Below, piece after piece: positions 63,711 to 64,000 of a DNA stretch of 64,000 bases; within the stretch, counting starts at the first letter, position 1, and every line of letters starts with the position of its first letter. The stretch is from positions 7,458,048-7,522,047 of the forward strand of contig NC_090613.1 of the NCBI RefSeq assembly GCF_004359215.1, read 5' to 3'. The DNA is from Bremia lactucae (taxonomy: Eukaryota; Oomycota; Peronosporomycetes; Peronosporales; Peronosporaceae). The notes under the pieces were generated by a model, which saw only the letters and a list, made by a program, of their open reading frames with translations, did no database searches and had not been told where the DNA came from. The position numbers were made by a program, and so were the translations under genes.

Positions 63711-64000
63711 TGTAGGCGGGCACGTCGTAATGCGGCCACGCTCTACTTAGACACACACCCTAGCACAGCGAGGAAGCGGTTAAACCTGCTTCTCTTGCGT
63801 GCAGTGAGGTAGTAGTGGTGGGCGCGCAAGCTACCTCACCCAACACACTAAGTACTCTGGTTAAGTGTCGTCACGGGAGCGGTAATCCGTCTCCTCGTGC
63901 GCACTTACCAAGTAGGAAGTAGTTTTCAGACTGATTTATATTTAATAGAATTAAATACAAATACCTATTTTTACCAATTAAAATGTTATCTCTATAGATA
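63711..64000 (+). repeat. LTR fragment of the 26013 family, plus orientation
   Basis: It starts TGTAGGCGGGCACG and follows the LTR to the window edge. Its last part (63917-64000) is complementary to 63625-63710, forming a large fold-back with the previous fragment. Confidence 0.8.

Overview
This window looks like an oomycete (Phytophthora or downy-mildew type) nuclear genome. The reasons are a TTTAGGG telomere-type array, decayed Ty3/gypsy retrotransposons whose Gag, RT and chromodomain motifs resemble those I know from oomycetes, long AT-rich spacers, and almost no intact host genes. The genus is inference.

Layout. 1-7721: a hypothetical ORF, then defective gypsy copy A (plus strand, RT/RNase H missing) with a 3' LTR at 7279-7721. 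7722-10201: subtelomere-like DNA with a MITE-like element (8095-8328) and a telomeric array that runs into a 100-N gap. 10302-13327: remnants of another gypsy element and LTR scraps. 13328-24441: copy B, an almost complete minus-strand gypsy insertion with matching LTRs and a 5-bp target duplication (ACTTG), damaged by an internal duplication, a 100-N gap and an inverted fragment. 25302-33459: copy E, a plus-strand gypsy element of another family with its own LTR pair and a nested solo LTR. Its 3' half is repeated exactly across a single N (30473-33956 and 33958-37441). 37000-40122: copy F (minus, internally deleted). 40140-44280: copy H (minus). 44276-47460: copy G (plus), whose LTR is split by a 1.5-kb DNA transposon with terminal inverted repeats and an 8-bp duplication. 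47467-49020: a minus-strand remnant. 49021-54150: copy C (plus, gag-pol). 54180-59650: a further RT fragment, a solo-type LTR and GC-rich gypsy copy I. 59655-61286: the 3' end of copy D and two head-to-head LTRs. 61334-62558: the best host gene candidate, a membrane/PDZ-type protein. 63091-64000: nested LTR fragments, partly palindromic.

Two patterns stand out. First, the copy A/B/C/D/F group carries, between pol and the 3' LTR, a long reading frame on the strand opposite to gag-pol. Its product is conserved between diverged copies through synonymous codon changes, including Arg CGC versus AGG. Second, gag-pol and the antisense frame of this group are packed with short perfect hairpins (8-14-bp stems, 2-6-nt loops), and at least one stem shows a paired, doubly synonymous change between copies. 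I know of no description of either feature in oomycete elements, but I could not search.

Almost every coding region is a broken retrotransposon copy. Typical damage is stops, frameshifts, lost protease DxGAS residues and lost integrase or RT acidic residues. Nothing here looks like an autonomous element.
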